Below, one piece after another: positions 8,834-17,903 of a DNA stretch of 64,000 nt. The notes below the pieces were generated by a model. That model had not been told where the DNA came from. It saw only the letters and a list, made by a program, of their open reading frames with translations, and ran no database searches. Made by a program: the position numbers and the translations under genes. Every line of letters starts with the position of its first letter. Within the stretch, counting starts at the first letter, position 1. The DNA comes from JAMLHH01 sp964653095 (GTDB lineage Bacteria; Bacteroidota; Bacteroidia; Chitinophagales; JADIYW01), in the NCBI GenBank assembly GCA_964653095.1, contig CAZZEH010000007.1, positions 1 to 64,000 on the forward strand, written 5' to 3'.

Positions 8834-10078
8834 ATGAAAGATGACGGGATGGATTTGAAAAAACAGATGACACATCTGGAGGAACATCTGCAGTCCATGA
8901 GAGTGCAAATGCTTAGTTTACTGTCTGTCACACGCAAAATAGGTTCGCAGGATGAAATAAATGATTTATATAAGTTCTATGAGGAAAACCTAACAGAATT
9001 TATAGAAGTTGAGGATATCTCTTTATTCGTACACAAGGAAGATTGGGAGCAAGTACTCTGCAAGAGTAAAAAGATTCCGTCAAAAATAAACTTTGATAAA
9101 TCAGCTGCATATAAGTACAGGCAGCCGTCTAAATTGTCAAACGAGGATTCTAAAGCTTTGGGAGGATACAAATATATCGTGCCGGTCTATTACATGGGAG
9201 TTCCGGTATCTTATACCCTTTTGGGCGAATTCAAAACACAATATCCCGACAGCGAAAAAGACTTTATACTTTATGCCAAAACACTCACCAATATTCTCAC
9301 GATAGTCATTGAGAACAAAAAAATGATACATCGGGAGTTGGAAAAGAAAGACTTAGAAAAAGACCTTGAATTGGCTACAAAAATTCAAGGCATGATTATC
9401 CCCAAAAAACTACCTAAAAACAGTATTTACAGCTTTGCCGGACTGTATCGGCCTCACAGGAGCATAGGGGGTGATTATTATGATGTCATCAACATTAATA
9501 AAGATGAGTTTGTGTTTTGCATTGGAGACATTTCGGGAAAAGGAGTAGCAGCTGCTTTAGTCATGGCTAATCTGCAGGCCTATCTGAACGCAGGAATAAA
9601 CTTTGACTTTGAAAACGGGCGTGAGCTGATTGACAGACTTAACAACAAAATATACAGTATCACAAACGGCGAAAAATTTATAACACTTTTTCTGGCGAAA
9701 TATAATATTGTAACTCGTGAACTTCAATACATAAATGCCGGGCACAATCCGCCTTTTCTGAAAAATGGAAGCGTACTGATACAGTTAAAAAAAGGATGTG
9801 CCATTTTGGGAATTTTAGATCAGATTCCGAGGGTGGAGATAGGAAAAGTTATACTGGACAAAGATGCCAAAATCCTTTCATACACAGATGGGCTTACAGA
9901 ACAAGCCAATGATTCCGGAGAAGTCTTTGGAATGGAGAGAGTAGGAGATTTTGTAAATAACAGCAATAATCTGGAATTAGATGACTTTGTATATAATCTG
10001 TACGAAAAAATGATATCCTTTAAGGGGAGTATGGAGGTAAAAGACGATGTCAGTATATTGGCAGGCAGATTTTATTGA
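8834..10078 (+). CDS. SpoIIE-family PP2C phosphatase with N-terminal GAF-like region
   Basis: A 414-residue protein. Residues 1-35 and about 160-190 are predicted helical linkers around a GAF-like sensor region (about 40-160). The C-terminal PPM phosphatase domain has the expected metal-binding sequence: ELATKIQ linker, RPHRSIGGDYYD (GGDYYD at 212-217), GDISGKG (231-237), YTDGLTE near 355, and KDDVSIL near 403. All metal-ligand aspartates appear present. Such proteins dephosphorylate anti-sigma-antagonist-type partners in partner-switching pathways. No STAS or HPK-type anti-sigma gene is in the window. It lies 164 bp downstream of the response regulator on the same strand, so a shared pathway is possible. 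No membrane segment or signal peptide. Confidence 0.88.
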   Translation: MKDDGMDLKKQMTHLEEHLQSMRVQMLSLLSVTRKIGSQDEINDLYKFYEENLTEFIEVEDISLFVHKEDWEQVLCKSKKIPSKINFDKSAAYKYRQPSKLSNEDSKALGGYKYIVPVYYMGVPVSYTLLGEFKTQYPDSEKDFILYAKTLTNILTIVIENKKMIHRELEKKDLEKDLELATKIQGMIIPKKLPKNSIYSFAGLYRPHRSIGGDYYDVININKDEFVFCIGDISGKGVAAALVMANLQAYLNAGINFDFENGRELIDRLNNKIYSITNGEKFITLFLAKYNIVTRELQYINAGHNPPFLKNGSVLIQLKKGCAILGILDQIPRVEIGKVILDKDAKILSYTDGLTEQANDSGEVFGMERVGDFVNNSNNLELDDFVYNLYEKMISFKGSMEVKDDVSILAGRFY

Positions 10079-10096
10079 GTTTCACTCATATATTTT
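10076..10096 (+). terminator. Weak possible terminator after the phosphatase gene
   Basis: A 5-bp stem TGAGT/ACTCA with a 3-nt loop overlaps the stop codon and is followed by an AT-rich run with six Ts. It is short, so termination would be weak at best. Confidence 0.3.
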
Positions 10097-10203
10097 TTAC
10101 CGGCTGTATGACAAAATTTAAAGCTTCGCTACATTATTAAATAAATGAATGCATTCATAATGTTTTTTTTCTTAATATTGCACCCCCAAATATTTTACTC
10201 CTT

Positions 10204-10854
10204 ATGAAAAAACAGATTACAAACCGCATTGGAATTATTCCTTTAATTCTCGTAATGCTCTTATTAAATAGTCCTTCACATGCCAGAGTATATTCCCATT
10301 GTCCATATCCCCAGCATGAGGTAGGTGTAGGTTACGGATATCTTTCTTACGACCAGTTTGCAGTGGCTGTTGTTTCGGATATTGGTCTGGGAATTATCAA
10401 CTCATTAATCGACCCGGAGGCAACTCACAAATCCTTTTCATATATAGGACCGATAAATCTCAGCTACAAATTCTTCTTTAAAGAAAGATTAAGCATAGGA
10501 GGCAGTTTGATTTTTGCCTCTACAAAGATGAAATATGAAAATAGCAGTAAAGTGAAAGAATCTCTTAAGTTTTATTCAGTCTCCGTCATGCCAAGATTTG
10601 ATTTTTATTACATAAGAAACCCAAAATTTGCGCTGTACGGGAACTTAGGCTTAGGAGCAACTTTTATGGAAGGAGTCTATTCTGATAAAGAAAAAACTAC
10701 GGAAAAGGGTGCAACTCTCGCCTTTCAATTTACACCTATTGCGATGAGGATAGGACGCGAATTTGGCGTGGTCGTGGAGTTAGGAATTGGCTCTCTTGGA
10801 CTGGCCAACGCAGGATTTTCATACAGACATTATGACCGCCCTTGGGGAATGTAA
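10204..10854 (+). CDS. Outer-membrane beta-barrel protein (porin-like), unknown role
   Basis: A 216-residue exported protein. The signal peptide covers about residues 1-28 (MKKQ, then the hydrophobic IGIIPLILVMLLLNSPSHA). The mature part shows alternating-residue strands and a repeated aromatic/glycine pattern, for example EVGVGYGYLSYDQF, KFALYGNLGLGATF and GREFGVVVELGIG, as in small 8-strand barrels. No TonB box or plug is present. A near-consensus -7 element TAATATTG is at 10173-10180. It stands alone between the phosphatase gene and the processing protease. Substrate or binding role is unknown. Confidence 0.65.
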   Translation: MKKQITNRIGIIPLILVMLLLNSPSHARVYSHCPYPQHEVGVGYGYLSYDQFAVAVVSDIGLGIINSLIDPEATHKSFSYIGPINLSYKFFFKERLSIGGSLIFASTKMKYENSSKVKESLKFYSVSVMPRFDFYYIRNPKFALYGNLGLGATFMEGVYSDKEKTTEKGATLAFQFTPIAMRIGREFGVVVELGIGSLGLANAGFSYRHYDRPWGM

Positions 10855-10975
10855 CCAACACGTAGCGTATTAGGTACTTAGGCTCATAGAGAATAAATCA
10901 CAGATGCCTTGTATTAATTAAAGTTAATAGGTGATTGCTGCTGAGACATTTCAGTATTAGTTAATAATTTATCAA

Positions 10976-10983
10976 TACATTTG
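10976..10983 (+). promoter_or_regulatory. -7 promoter element of the S41 protease gene
   Basis: TACATTTG matches the Bacteroidota TAnnTTTG element exactly. It overlaps the in-frame TTG codon at 10981, which argues that translation starts at ATG 11008, not at that TTG. No clear TTG -33 box is seen at the usual distance. Confidence 0.5.
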
Positions 10984-11007
10984 ACAATCACAAAAGTTTC
11001 ATTTTAT

Positions 11008-12693
11008 ATGACATTTCAAAGAATTGTACTCTTAGCGATAATTTATATTCTCACCTCTTTTCACAGCAGTGTTTTTGCCCAAAACACGGACAGAGTACTC
11101 AATCAGAGTGAGCGATTTGCCGAAATCGCCAAGAATCTGGAAATTTTTACATCTGTGTACAGAGAACTCAACAGTTTTTACGTGGATGAGTTGGATCCAA
11201 ATACAGTGATGCTTGCAGCAATAGACGGAATGCTTGAAAGTCTGGACCCATTTACGGAATACATTTCATCTGCTGATATTGATGAGTATCAGTTTCAGAC
11301 TACGGGCAGGTACGGAGGTATTGGTGCAATCATCAGAGAAGAAAAAGACGGGAAAGTAATCATAAGACAACCGTATGAAGGCTCCCCTTCACAAAAAGCC
11401 GGAATAATTGCCGGAGATGAGATTCTGGAGGTGGACGGGCTGACGGCAGACAACAAGGGCTCAGAAGATATCAGGCAGCTCCTTAGGGGACAGCCCGGGA
11501 CTTCTGTAACCATAAAAGTTAAAAGAGCTGTTTCTAATGAAGTTTTGGATTTTACTTTTAACAGAGAAGAAATTAACGTAAGTAACATTCCCTATTACGG
11601 TATCCTGAAAGACAATGTCGGGTATATCAAATTAGACCAGTTTACAGAAGGAGCCGCTGCCAATGTGGCCAAAGCATTTAAAACTCTTAAAGCAGAAAAA
11701 GAAGAACTCAGCGGATTAGTTTTGGATTTGAGAGGCAATCCCGGCGGGCTGCTAAATGAAGCAATTGACCTGTGTAATTTGTTCATAGACAAAGGACTGA
11801 CTGTCGTAGAAACGAAAGGAAAAATAGAAGAAGCCAACAAAGAATATAAAACCAGATCCAAACCGTTAGATACAAAAATACCAATAGTTGTATTAGTCAA
11901 CAGAGGTTCTGCATCTGCGTCTGAAATCGTGTCGGGAGTAATACAGGATTACGATCGTGGAATTGTCATTGGACAGACAACCTACGGAAAAGGCTTAGTC
12001 CAAATCACAAGGTCTTTGCCTTATCAGGCAAAATTAAAAGTGACCACCTACAAATACTATATACCAAGCGGGAGATGTATTCAGGCGATTGACTACTCAT
12101 CGAGAGATAATGACGGAGAGGCGGTTACCATTCCGGATTCATTAAGACAGGTGTTTTATACCAAACAAAACAGAAAAGTAAAAGACGGTACGGGAATAGA
12201 GCCGGACATATTCATGGAAGTAGAGAAATATGCACCCATAACTTTGTCTTTATACTCAAAAGATATGTTCTTTAACTATGCCACAGTTTACAGAAACAAA
12301 TATCCTCAGATGGATACTAACCAGGTCTTTTCAATTTCACAGGAAGACTATGATCTCTTCATAGAGTTTTTGCAGGACAAAAGCTATGATTATACCACAA
12401 AAACAGAAAAGATGTTGGACGACCTGATAAAAGTCGCCAAAACAGAATCATATTATGAGGGAATCTCGGAGGCCTTAAATGTATTGGATAAGAATATAAG
12501 ACACGACAAGGAACAGGACTTAATCAAACATGAAGAGGAAATCAGGGCTCTTTTGGAAAAAGAAATAGCAGGAAGATATAAGTTTATAAGAGGGGAAACA
12601 GAAGTCAACCTGAAATATGATACTGAAGTAGCTCGTGCAATAGACATAATAAGTTCTGAAGAATACCGAAAAATGCTGACCGCCTCAAAATAG
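11008..12693 (+). CDS. S41 family C-terminal processing peptidase (CtpA/Prc-like)
   Basis: A 561-residue exported serine protease. A signal peptide MTFQRIVLLAIIYILTSFHSSVFA leads the protein. The helical N-terminal segment (SVYRELNSFYVDE) is followed by a PDZ domain (about GRYGGIGAIIREEKDG to FNREEI). The tail-specific protease core carries the catalytic Ser in NRGSASASEIVSG and the catalytic Lys in QTTYGKGLVQ. Family members cleave C-termini of periplasmic proteins. ATG 11008 is chosen because the upstream in-frame TTG lies inside the -7 promoter element. Its stop codon is 1 nt before tsaB, so the two genes are co-transcribed. Confidence 0.92.
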   Translation: MTFQRIVLLAIIYILTSFHSSVFAQNTDRVLNQSERFAEIAKNLEIFTSVYRELNSFYVDELDPNTVMLAAIDGMLESLDPFTEYISSADIDEYQFQTTGRYGGIGAIIREEKDGKVIIRQPYEGSPSQKAGIIAGDEILEVDGLTADNKGSEDIRQLLRGQPGTSVTIKVKRAVSNEVLDFTFNREEINVSNIPYYGILKDNVGYIKLDQFTEGAAANVAKAFKTLKAEKEELSGLVLDLRGNPGGLLNEAIDLCNLFIDKGLTVVETKGKIEEANKEYKTRSKPLDTKIPIVVLVNRGSASASEIVSGVIQDYDRGIVIGQTTYGKGLVQITRSLPYQAKLKVTTYKYYIPSGRCIQAIDYSSRDNDGEAVTIPDSLRQVFYTKQNRKVKDGTGIEPDIFMEVEKYAPITLSLYSKDMFFNYATVYRNKYPQMDTNQVFSISQEDYDLFIEFLQDKSYDYTTKTEKMLDDLIKVAKTESYYEGISEALNVLDKNIRHDKEQDLIKHEEEIRALLEKEIAGRYKFIRGETEVNLKYDTEVARAIDIISSEEYRKMLTASK

Positions 12694-12694
12694 A

Positions 12695-13381
12695 ATGTCC
12701 GTACTACCATATATTCTCTGTATCGAAACCTCTTCTTTCACCATCTCTGTAGCATTAGGAAAAGGCAGTAAATGTATTGCTCAGATTATAGAAAAAGAAA
12801 AATATGCTGCCGGAGAAAAAATTCACTTAATGATTAATCAACTGCTGGAACAATCAAAAGTCAGCTTTGAGATGTTAGATGCAGTGGCAGTTAGCGGAGG
12901 TCCGGGTTCATATACCGGACTCAGAATAGGTGCTTCGGTTGCCAAAGGTCTGGCATTCGCACTTGAGATTCCGTTAATTTTAGTAGAGACTTTTCAGGCT
13001 ATGTTTGAGCAGTATGTACAAAATTCAGAAGAGTTATATGAACTGTATATACCCATGATGGATGCGAGAAGGATGGATGCATTCACATGTGTATTGGACA
13101 AAAATGGAGAATTTCTGACACAACCTGCCTGTCTGACCATTCGTGAAGACATATTTCATGACATCATTGAACCACAAAAGCGAGTAATAGTATTTGGTAA
13201 AAACATTGAAAAGTTCAGGCCAGTTCTGGAACCTTTGGCAGATAAATTTGAAAACAATATGGAATTATATGCCTCTGCTATGCTAAACAGAGCAGTCAGA
13301 AAATTTGAACGCAGTGAGTTTGAAAACGCAGCATATTTCGAGCCTAAGTATTACAAAGCCTTTTATACGCCAAGTGATTAA
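12695..13381 (+). CDS. tsaB: tRNA threonylcarbamoyladenosine biosynthesis protein TsaB
   Basis: A 228-residue ASKHA-fold protein, the non-catalytic partner of TsaD in making the t6A modification at position 37 of ANN-decoding tRNAs. Diagnostic blocks are ILCIETSSFTISVAL at the N-terminus and VAVSGGPGSYTGLRIGASVAKGLAFAL around residues 65-90. Length fits the family. The ATG follows the protease stop codon by 1 nt, indicating an operon. It acts in the cytoplasm with TsaD and TsaE, neither of which is in this window. Confidence 0.93.
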   Translation: MSVLPYILCIETSSFTISVALGKGSKCIAQIIEKEKYAAGEKIHLMINQLLEQSKVSFEMLDAVAVSGGPGSYTGLRIGASVAKGLAFALEIPLILVETFQAMFEQYVQNSEELYELYIPMMDARRMDAFTCVLDKNGEFLTQPACLTIREDIFHDIIEPQKRVIVFGKNIEKFRPVLEPLADKFENNMELYASAMLNRAVRKFERSEFENAAYFEPKYYKAFYTPSD

Positions 13382-13515
13382 CACTTATATGAAAAGTTTA
13401 CAATATTTTAACAGTACTCATAGGTATTTTTTAATATCTTTACATTGAACATTTCTGAGCAATACAACAGTTTAATCCGCTGTCCGTTAAGAAAGAATAA
13501 ATAAATAAAAAAGTT

Positions 13516-13839
13516 ATGAATACACAAACGAACAAAAACGTAGAGCCGGTCAAATTTGATCAGGCACTTCTTAGAAAATCCGTATTGGTTTTAAGAGCAA
13601 TTAACCATGAGTTGAGGCAAGATATTATTAAGTTGTTAGATAACAAAGGGCGGCTGACTGTGACCGAAATATATGTAAATCTGAGACTGGAGCAATCAGT
13701 GGCATCTCAGCATCTGGCATTACTGAGAAGAGCCAAAGTAGTGAATACTTTACGTGACGGTAAGTTTATTTACTATTCGGTAAACAGAGAAAGAATCGCA
13801 GAAATTCAGGGCATTCTTGCTGAATTAGTGCAGGATTAG
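13516..13839 (+). CDS. ArsR/SmtB-type winged-helix transcriptional regulator
   Basis: A 107-residue protein consisting of one winged helix-turn-helix. The pattern RAINHELRQDIIKLL, LTVTEIYVNLRLEQSVASQHLALLRRAKVV and RDGKFIYYSVN is that of ArsR regulators. There is no cysteine, and the metal-binding ELCVCDL box of ArsR/SmtB sensors is absent, so it is unlikely to sense metals through thiols. It is monocistronic: a possible -7 element TATCTTTA lies at 13435-13442 and a strong terminator follows directly. Target genes are unknown. Related Bacteroidota proteins are often listed simply as helix-turn-helix transcriptional regulators. Confidence 0.88.
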   Translation: MNTQTNKNVEPVKFDQALLRKSVLVLRAINHELRQDIIKLLDNKGRLTVTEIYVNLRLEQSVASQHLALLRRAKVVNTLRDGKFIYYSVNRERIAEIQGILAELVQD

Positions 13840-13856
13840 AGACAAATTTAATTTTA

Positions 13857-13901
13857 AAAAATAAAAGAGATTTTGGCACTTACCAAAATCTCTTTTATTT
13901 T
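13857..13901 (+). terminator. Strong intrinsic terminator after the ArsR-type gene
   Basis: A perfect 19-bp inverted repeat (13857-13875/76 and 13883-13901) with a 6-nt loop CACTTA ends in TTTTATTTTA. Because the arms are A-rich on the left and T-rich on the right, it can act in both directions. Confidence 0.85.
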
Positions 13902-13990
13902 ATGTATATAGTAAGTGGAATTTCAATAAGATATTTTTTCATATAATGTAAATAAATACTTTTGAAAGCCTGCTAATTCACAGTTATCAT

Positions 13991-13998
13991 TAACTTTG
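13991..13998 (+). promoter_or_regulatory. -7 promoter element directly upstream of polA
   Basis: TAACTTTG matches TAnnTTTG and ends 5 nt before the polA ATG at 14004. A start site 5-7 nt downstream would make the mRNA leaderless or nearly so. A TTTG at 13961-13964 is a possible -33 box, though the 26-nt spacing is longer than usual. Confidence 0.45.
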
Positions 13999-14003
13999 AC
14001 TCT

Positions 14004-16784
14004 ATGTCTCAACGCAAGCCTATTTTATATATATTCGACACCTTTTCACTAATTTTCAGAGCATATTATGCTATGAACAATAACCCTTTGGTAAACTCCA
14101 AGGGACTAAATGTTTCGGCAATTCTCGGATTTACCAATGTACTCCATGATATCATAAAAAATCAGAAACCTGACTATCTGGCGTGTGCTTTTGACGCAGA
14201 TCACATTACAGACCGTCAGGAAGAATTTGAATTTTATAAAGCTAATCGTCAGGCAACTCCCGAAGATATTAAAATCTCTGTCCCTTACATCAAAGAGATA
14301 GCCAAAGCATTTAATATTCCGGTTTTAGAAGTGAACGGATATGAAGCCGATGACTTAATAGGAACAATTGCAATCGAAGCTGAAAAAGAAGGTGTACAAA
14401 CCTACATGGTTACACCTGACAAAGATATGACCCAGCTCGTCACAGAAAATATATTTATGTATAAGCCTCCGTTTATGGGCAGACCCTACCAAATAATGGG
14501 GTTGGAAGATGTGAAGAAAAAATGGGAAGTCAATGACCCGATACAGATTATTGATATTTTGGGATTGTGGGGAGACGCCGCAGATAATATTCCGGGAGTC
14601 AAAGGCGTAGGTGAAAAAACAGCCAAGAAACTTATCAAAGAATACGACTCTATCGAAAACATATACGAGCACATTGACGAAATCAAAGGAAGCCTGAAAA
14701 CCAAGCTCGAGGAAGGCAGAGAAAATGCTTTTATCTCTAAGAAACTGGCCACAATAGTTACGGACGCGCCTGTTCACTTCGACAGGGACAGTTATAAGGC
14801 AGGAAATATTAATAAAGAAGCATTGGCCAAACTCTTTACTGAGCTTGAATTTAGATCATTGGGTAAAAGAATTCTGGGTGACAGCTTTACTGTAGTAAAA
14901 GAAGAAGATAATGCGGGACAAATGTCCCTGTTTGGGCAGGATAATAGCCCCTCAGAAGAATATGAAGTGCCTCAAGCCAAAACATTGGAAAATACTTCCC
15001 ATGATTATAGCATAGTAACTGATATCGACCAGCTGAAAAAAATCATGGAGAAAGCCCAAGTAATCGGCACAGTCGCAATAGATACCGAAACTACCGGCCT
15101 TGACCCAATGAATTGCGATTTGGTAGGAATCTCTCTTTCTTACACTCCGCATGAAGCATATTACATCCCCTGGTCAGAGGTCAGCAAAAAAGAAATGACC
15201 GGATTATTCAATGAATTTTTGTCCGATGAAAAACTGTTGAAAGTCGGGCAAAACATTAAATATGACTGTATCGTACTGAGCCAGCACGGGATTCAGATAA
15301 AAGCTCCTTTTTTTGACACCATGATCGCCCATTATCTAATCAATCCCGAAGCCCGACACAGCATGGATTTTCTGTCTGAAACATATTTAGGATATATACC
15401 GCAACCCATAGAAGATCTAATTGGGAAAAGAGGAGTACGACAGCTAAAAATGTCTGATATAGACATGGAGAAAGTAATGGAATATGCAGCCGAAGACGCA
15501 GATATCACATTACAGCTGTATCATAAATTGAGTCCGGCACTTGCTAAGGACGAACTGGAAGACTTATTTAATGAAATCGAAATTCCATTGGTGTCAGTGT
15601 TGTCCGAAATGGAACAGGCAGGAGTTGCGGTTGATGTCGAGTTTCTTGAAAATTATTCAAACGAACTCAACGGTGAAATAATTGGATTGCAGGAAGAAAT
15701 TATAGAAATATCCGGAGTGAGTTTTAATCTGGACTCTCCAAAACAACTCGGAGAAGTACTGTTTGAGCATATGAAAATTCCTTATAAAGGAAAAAAAACA
15801 AAGACCGGGCAATATTCTACCAACGAGGAAACTCTCTTGAGTCTGAGCGGAGAACAACCGATTATTGATAAAATACTTGATTACAGAGAACTTAGAAAGC
15901 TAAAATCCACCTATGTAGATGCGCTTCCAAAACTGATAAACCCGAAAACCGGATTAATACATTCCACCTTCAATCAGACGGTGGTAAGTACCGGAAGACT
16001 GAGTTCCACCAATCCCAATCTTCAAAACATCCCTATTCGCACCGAAAGAGGACGACATATCCGTAAAGCTTTTGTGCCGAGAGGAAAGGGCAGAAAAATT
16101 TTATCCGCAGACTATTCACAAATAGAACTTCGAATTATCGCTTCTATGAGCCGGGACGAAAAAATGATGGCTGCTTTTGAACAAGGGCAGGATATCCATG
16201 CCGCCACTGCTGCCAACGTATATAATATGAAACTCGAAGAAGTGACACCTACTCAGAGAAGAAATGCCAAAACAGTAAATTTTGGAATCATCTACGGTAT
16301 ATCGGCATTCGGACTCGCCCAAAGACTAAGAATAGCAAGAACAGAAGCACAGGAGCTTATTGACCAATACTTTGAAAAATATCCCGGAATCAAAAAATAT
16401 ATGGAAGAATCCGTAAAGTTTGCACAAAAACACGGTTATGTACAAACTTTGTACGGAAGAAGACGCTATCTGAGAGATATCAACTCAAGAAACTATACCG
16501 TCAGAAGCTTTGCGGAGCGAAATGCAATCAATGCACCTATACAGGGATCCGCCGCAGATATGATTAAATTGGCTATGATTCGAATCAGAAACAAAATGAT
16601 TTCAGAAAAATTTAAGTCACAAATGATTCTTCAGGTACATGACGAATTACTGTTCGATGTATGGGAAAACGAAATAGAGGACTTAAAGTCAATGGTAGAA
16701 AAAGAGATGAAGAATGCGTTAAAATTGAACGTGCCAATAGAAATTGGAATGGGAATTGGTCACAATTGGCTCGAAGCACATTAA
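14004..16784 (+). CDS. polA: DNA polymerase I
   Basis: A 926-residue protein with all three domains. The N-terminal 5'-3' exonuclease shows LYIFDTFSLIFRAYYA, ACAFDADHITDRQ, EADDLIG and GDAADNIPGVKGVGEKTA. The 3'-5' proofreading exonuclease keeps its DxE motif in AIDTETTGLDP and the YAAEDADIT motif, so proofreading is probably active. The polymerase domain has TGRLSSTNPNLQNIP, SADYSQIELRI (motif A), RRNAKTVNFGIIYG (motif B) and LQVHDELLF (motif C). It functions in Okazaki fragment processing and DNA repair. Length is normal for the family. The coiled-coil gene follows after 29 nt and may be co-transcribed. Confidence 0.97.
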   Translation: MSQRKPILYIFDTFSLIFRAYYAMNNNPLVNSKGLNVSAILGFTNVLHDIIKNQKPDYLACAFDADHITDRQEEFEFYKANRQATPEDIKISVPYIKEIAKAFNIPVLEVNGYEADDLIGTIAIEAEKEGVQTYMVTPDKDMTQLVTENIFMYKPPFMGRPYQIMGLEDVKKKWEVNDPIQIIDILGLWGDAADNIPGVKGVGEKTAKKLIKEYDSIENIYEHIDEIKGSLKTKLEEGRENAFISKKLATIVTDAPVHFDRDSYKAGNINKEALAKLFTELEFRSLGKRILGDSFTVVKEEDNAGQMSLFGQDNSPSEEYEVPQAKTLENTSHDYSIVTDIDQLKKIMEKAQVIGTVAIDTETTGLDPMNCDLVGISLSYTPHEAYYIPWSEVSKKEMTGLFNEFLSDEKLLKVGQNIKYDCIVLSQHGIQIKAPFFDTMIAHYLINPEARHSMDFLSETYLGYIPQPIEDLIGKRGVRQLKMSDIDMEKVMEYAAEDADITLQLYHKLSPALAKDELEDLFNEIEIPLVSVLSEMEQAGVAVDVEFLENYSNELNGEIIGLQEEIIEISGVSFNLDSPKQLGEVLFEHMKIPYKGKKTKTGQYSTNEETLLSLSGEQPIIDKILDYRELRKLKSTYVDALPKLINPKTGLIHSTFNQTVVSTGRLSSTNPNLQNIPIRTERGRHIRKAFVPRGKGRKILSADYSQIELRIIASMSRDEKMMAAFEQGQDIHAATAANVYNMKLEEVTPTQRRNAKTVNFGIIYGISAFGLAQRLRIARTEAQELIDQYFEKYPGIKKYMEESVKFAQKHGYVQTLYGRRRYLRDINSRNYTVRSFAERNAINAPIQGSAADMIKLAMIRIRNKMISEKFKSQMILQVHDELLFDVWENEIEDLKSMVEKEMKNALKLNVPIEIGMGIGHNWLEAH

Positions 16785-16813
16785 GAAAACAATTTTTTAC
16801 AATATTTAAAACT

Positions 16814-17758
16814 ATGATGAAGAAATTTACATTATTGATGAGTACCGCAATTTTGTCTGTAGGACTGACTTTTGCTCAGGAGACCAACTTTGTGGTGAAT
16901 GAAATTGAAGAAATAATCAGTCAGGGTCAGCAGACAGGGTTTGAAATCTTTATCCCGGAAGTGAATATAAAATCAGTTCAGTCCGGATTGTCAAAATGGA
17001 CAAAATCCAATAAAGGGAAGTTTGTGTTTTCCAAAAAGGAGAAAGAAATTCTTCTCGACAATGTGGAGTTGAATACAGTCAGTGAAAACACGGTAGATAT
17101 GTACACCATCTTATCCGAAGTAAATGACGGGGTACAGATAAAAACTTTCGTAGATTTGGGAGGAGCTTTTATCTCTTCTGCCGAACATCCTGAGGCATTT
17201 AAGGCGATGGAAATTATTTTGATAGATATTGCGAGAGAGCAATTAACATTGAAAGTGGGAGGCGATGTAAAAGATGAAGAAAAACATCTGAAAAAATTAA
17301 ACACAGAATTAAAGCAACTCCAAAATGCCAACCAAAGCTACCACAAAGAGATTACGAGAAACAAAGACAATATTCAAAAACAGGAACTTGCTATCAAGAA
17401 GAACGAAATAGATCAAAAAGTAAAAGAAGAACAGATAGCATTACAGGAAGAAATTCTTCTTGCAGTAAGAGAGAAAAGTGCTACAATGAATAATGTGGAT
17501 GATGCTACCAGAAAAATGCTGAATAATCAGGTGAAAACAGAAGAGAAATCTTTAAAACAATTTAGATCACAGCTCAAAAAACTACAATCTCAACTCAAAA
17601 ACTCTGTCAGTTCTATAGATAAAAGTAAATCAACAATTACTCAGAGAGAATTTGATATCATAAAAAATGAAGAAGATCAAAAAACTAAAGAACAGCAGAT
17701 TGAATTGCAGGAAAAGATTATTGATGCTGTAAAACTGAAAAAGAGCGAAATCAAATAA
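16814..17758 (+). CDS. Exported coiled-coil protein with internal 88-residue duplication, unknown function
   Basis: A 314-residue protein starting MMKKFTLLMSTAILSVGLTFAQ, a clear signal peptide cleaved near residue 22. The in-frame extension back to 16661 would overlap polA and lose the signal peptide, so ATG 16814 is preferred. Residues 25-150 form a globular region with no motif I recognise. Residues 155-314 are charged coiled coil (Lys, Glu, Gln rich) made of two related halves offset by exactly 88 residues. For example, KNEIDQKVKEEQIALQE at 196-212 matches KNEEDQKTKEQQIELQE at 284-300. It probably forms a periplasmic oligomer or scaffold. No homologue is recognised. Confidence 0.75.
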   Translation: MMKKFTLLMSTAILSVGLTFAQETNFVVNEIEEIISQGQQTGFEIFIPEVNIKSVQSGLSKWTKSNKGKFVFSKKEKEILLDNVELNTVSENTVDMYTILSEVNDGVQIKTFVDLGGAFISSAEHPEAFKAMEIILIDIAREQLTLKVGGDVKDEEKHLKKLNTELKQLQNANQSYHKEITRNKDNIQKQELAIKKNEIDQKVKEEQIALQEEILLAVREKSATMNNVDDATRKMLNNQVKTEEKSLKQFRSQLKKLQSQLKNSVSSIDKSKSTITQREFDIIKNEEDQKTKEQQIELQEKIIDAVKLKKSEIK

Positions 17759-17784
17759 CAGAAGAATTATAATACAACAATTTC

Positions 17785-17829
17785 TCCCGGCGGTGTATTC
17801 AATCTGAACTCCGTCGGGATTCTTTTTTA
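17785..17829 (+). terminator. Intrinsic terminator after the exported coiled-coil gene
   Basis: The stem TCCCGGCGG (17785-17793) pairs with CCGTCGGGA (17811-17819) with one G-U pair and a 17-nt loop. TTCTTTTTT follows. It separates this transcript from the next gene. Confidence 0.75.
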
Positions 17830-17847
17830 AAATTGAAGCAAGCTGCT

Positions 17848-17855
17848 TACCTTTG
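17848..17855 (+). promoter_or_regulatory. -7 promoter element upstream of the second coiled-coil gene
   Basis: TACCTTTG fits TAnnTTTG. It lies between the preceding terminator and ATG 17904. No TTG at the expected -33 distance is visible, so the call is tentative. Confidence 0.4.
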
Positions 17856-17903
17856 CAGCTCAAATCATTGCGAAGAAATACAGACTCATAGATTGATTGG
17901 GAT

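Noticed and set aside
10981..11007. TTG 10981 as start of the S41 protease
   Set aside because: This TTG is part of a consensus -7 element, and ATG 11008 begins the signal peptide.
16661..16813. Longer start of the exported coiled-coil protein inside polA
   Set aside because: It would overlap polA by over 120 bp and bury the obvious signal peptide.
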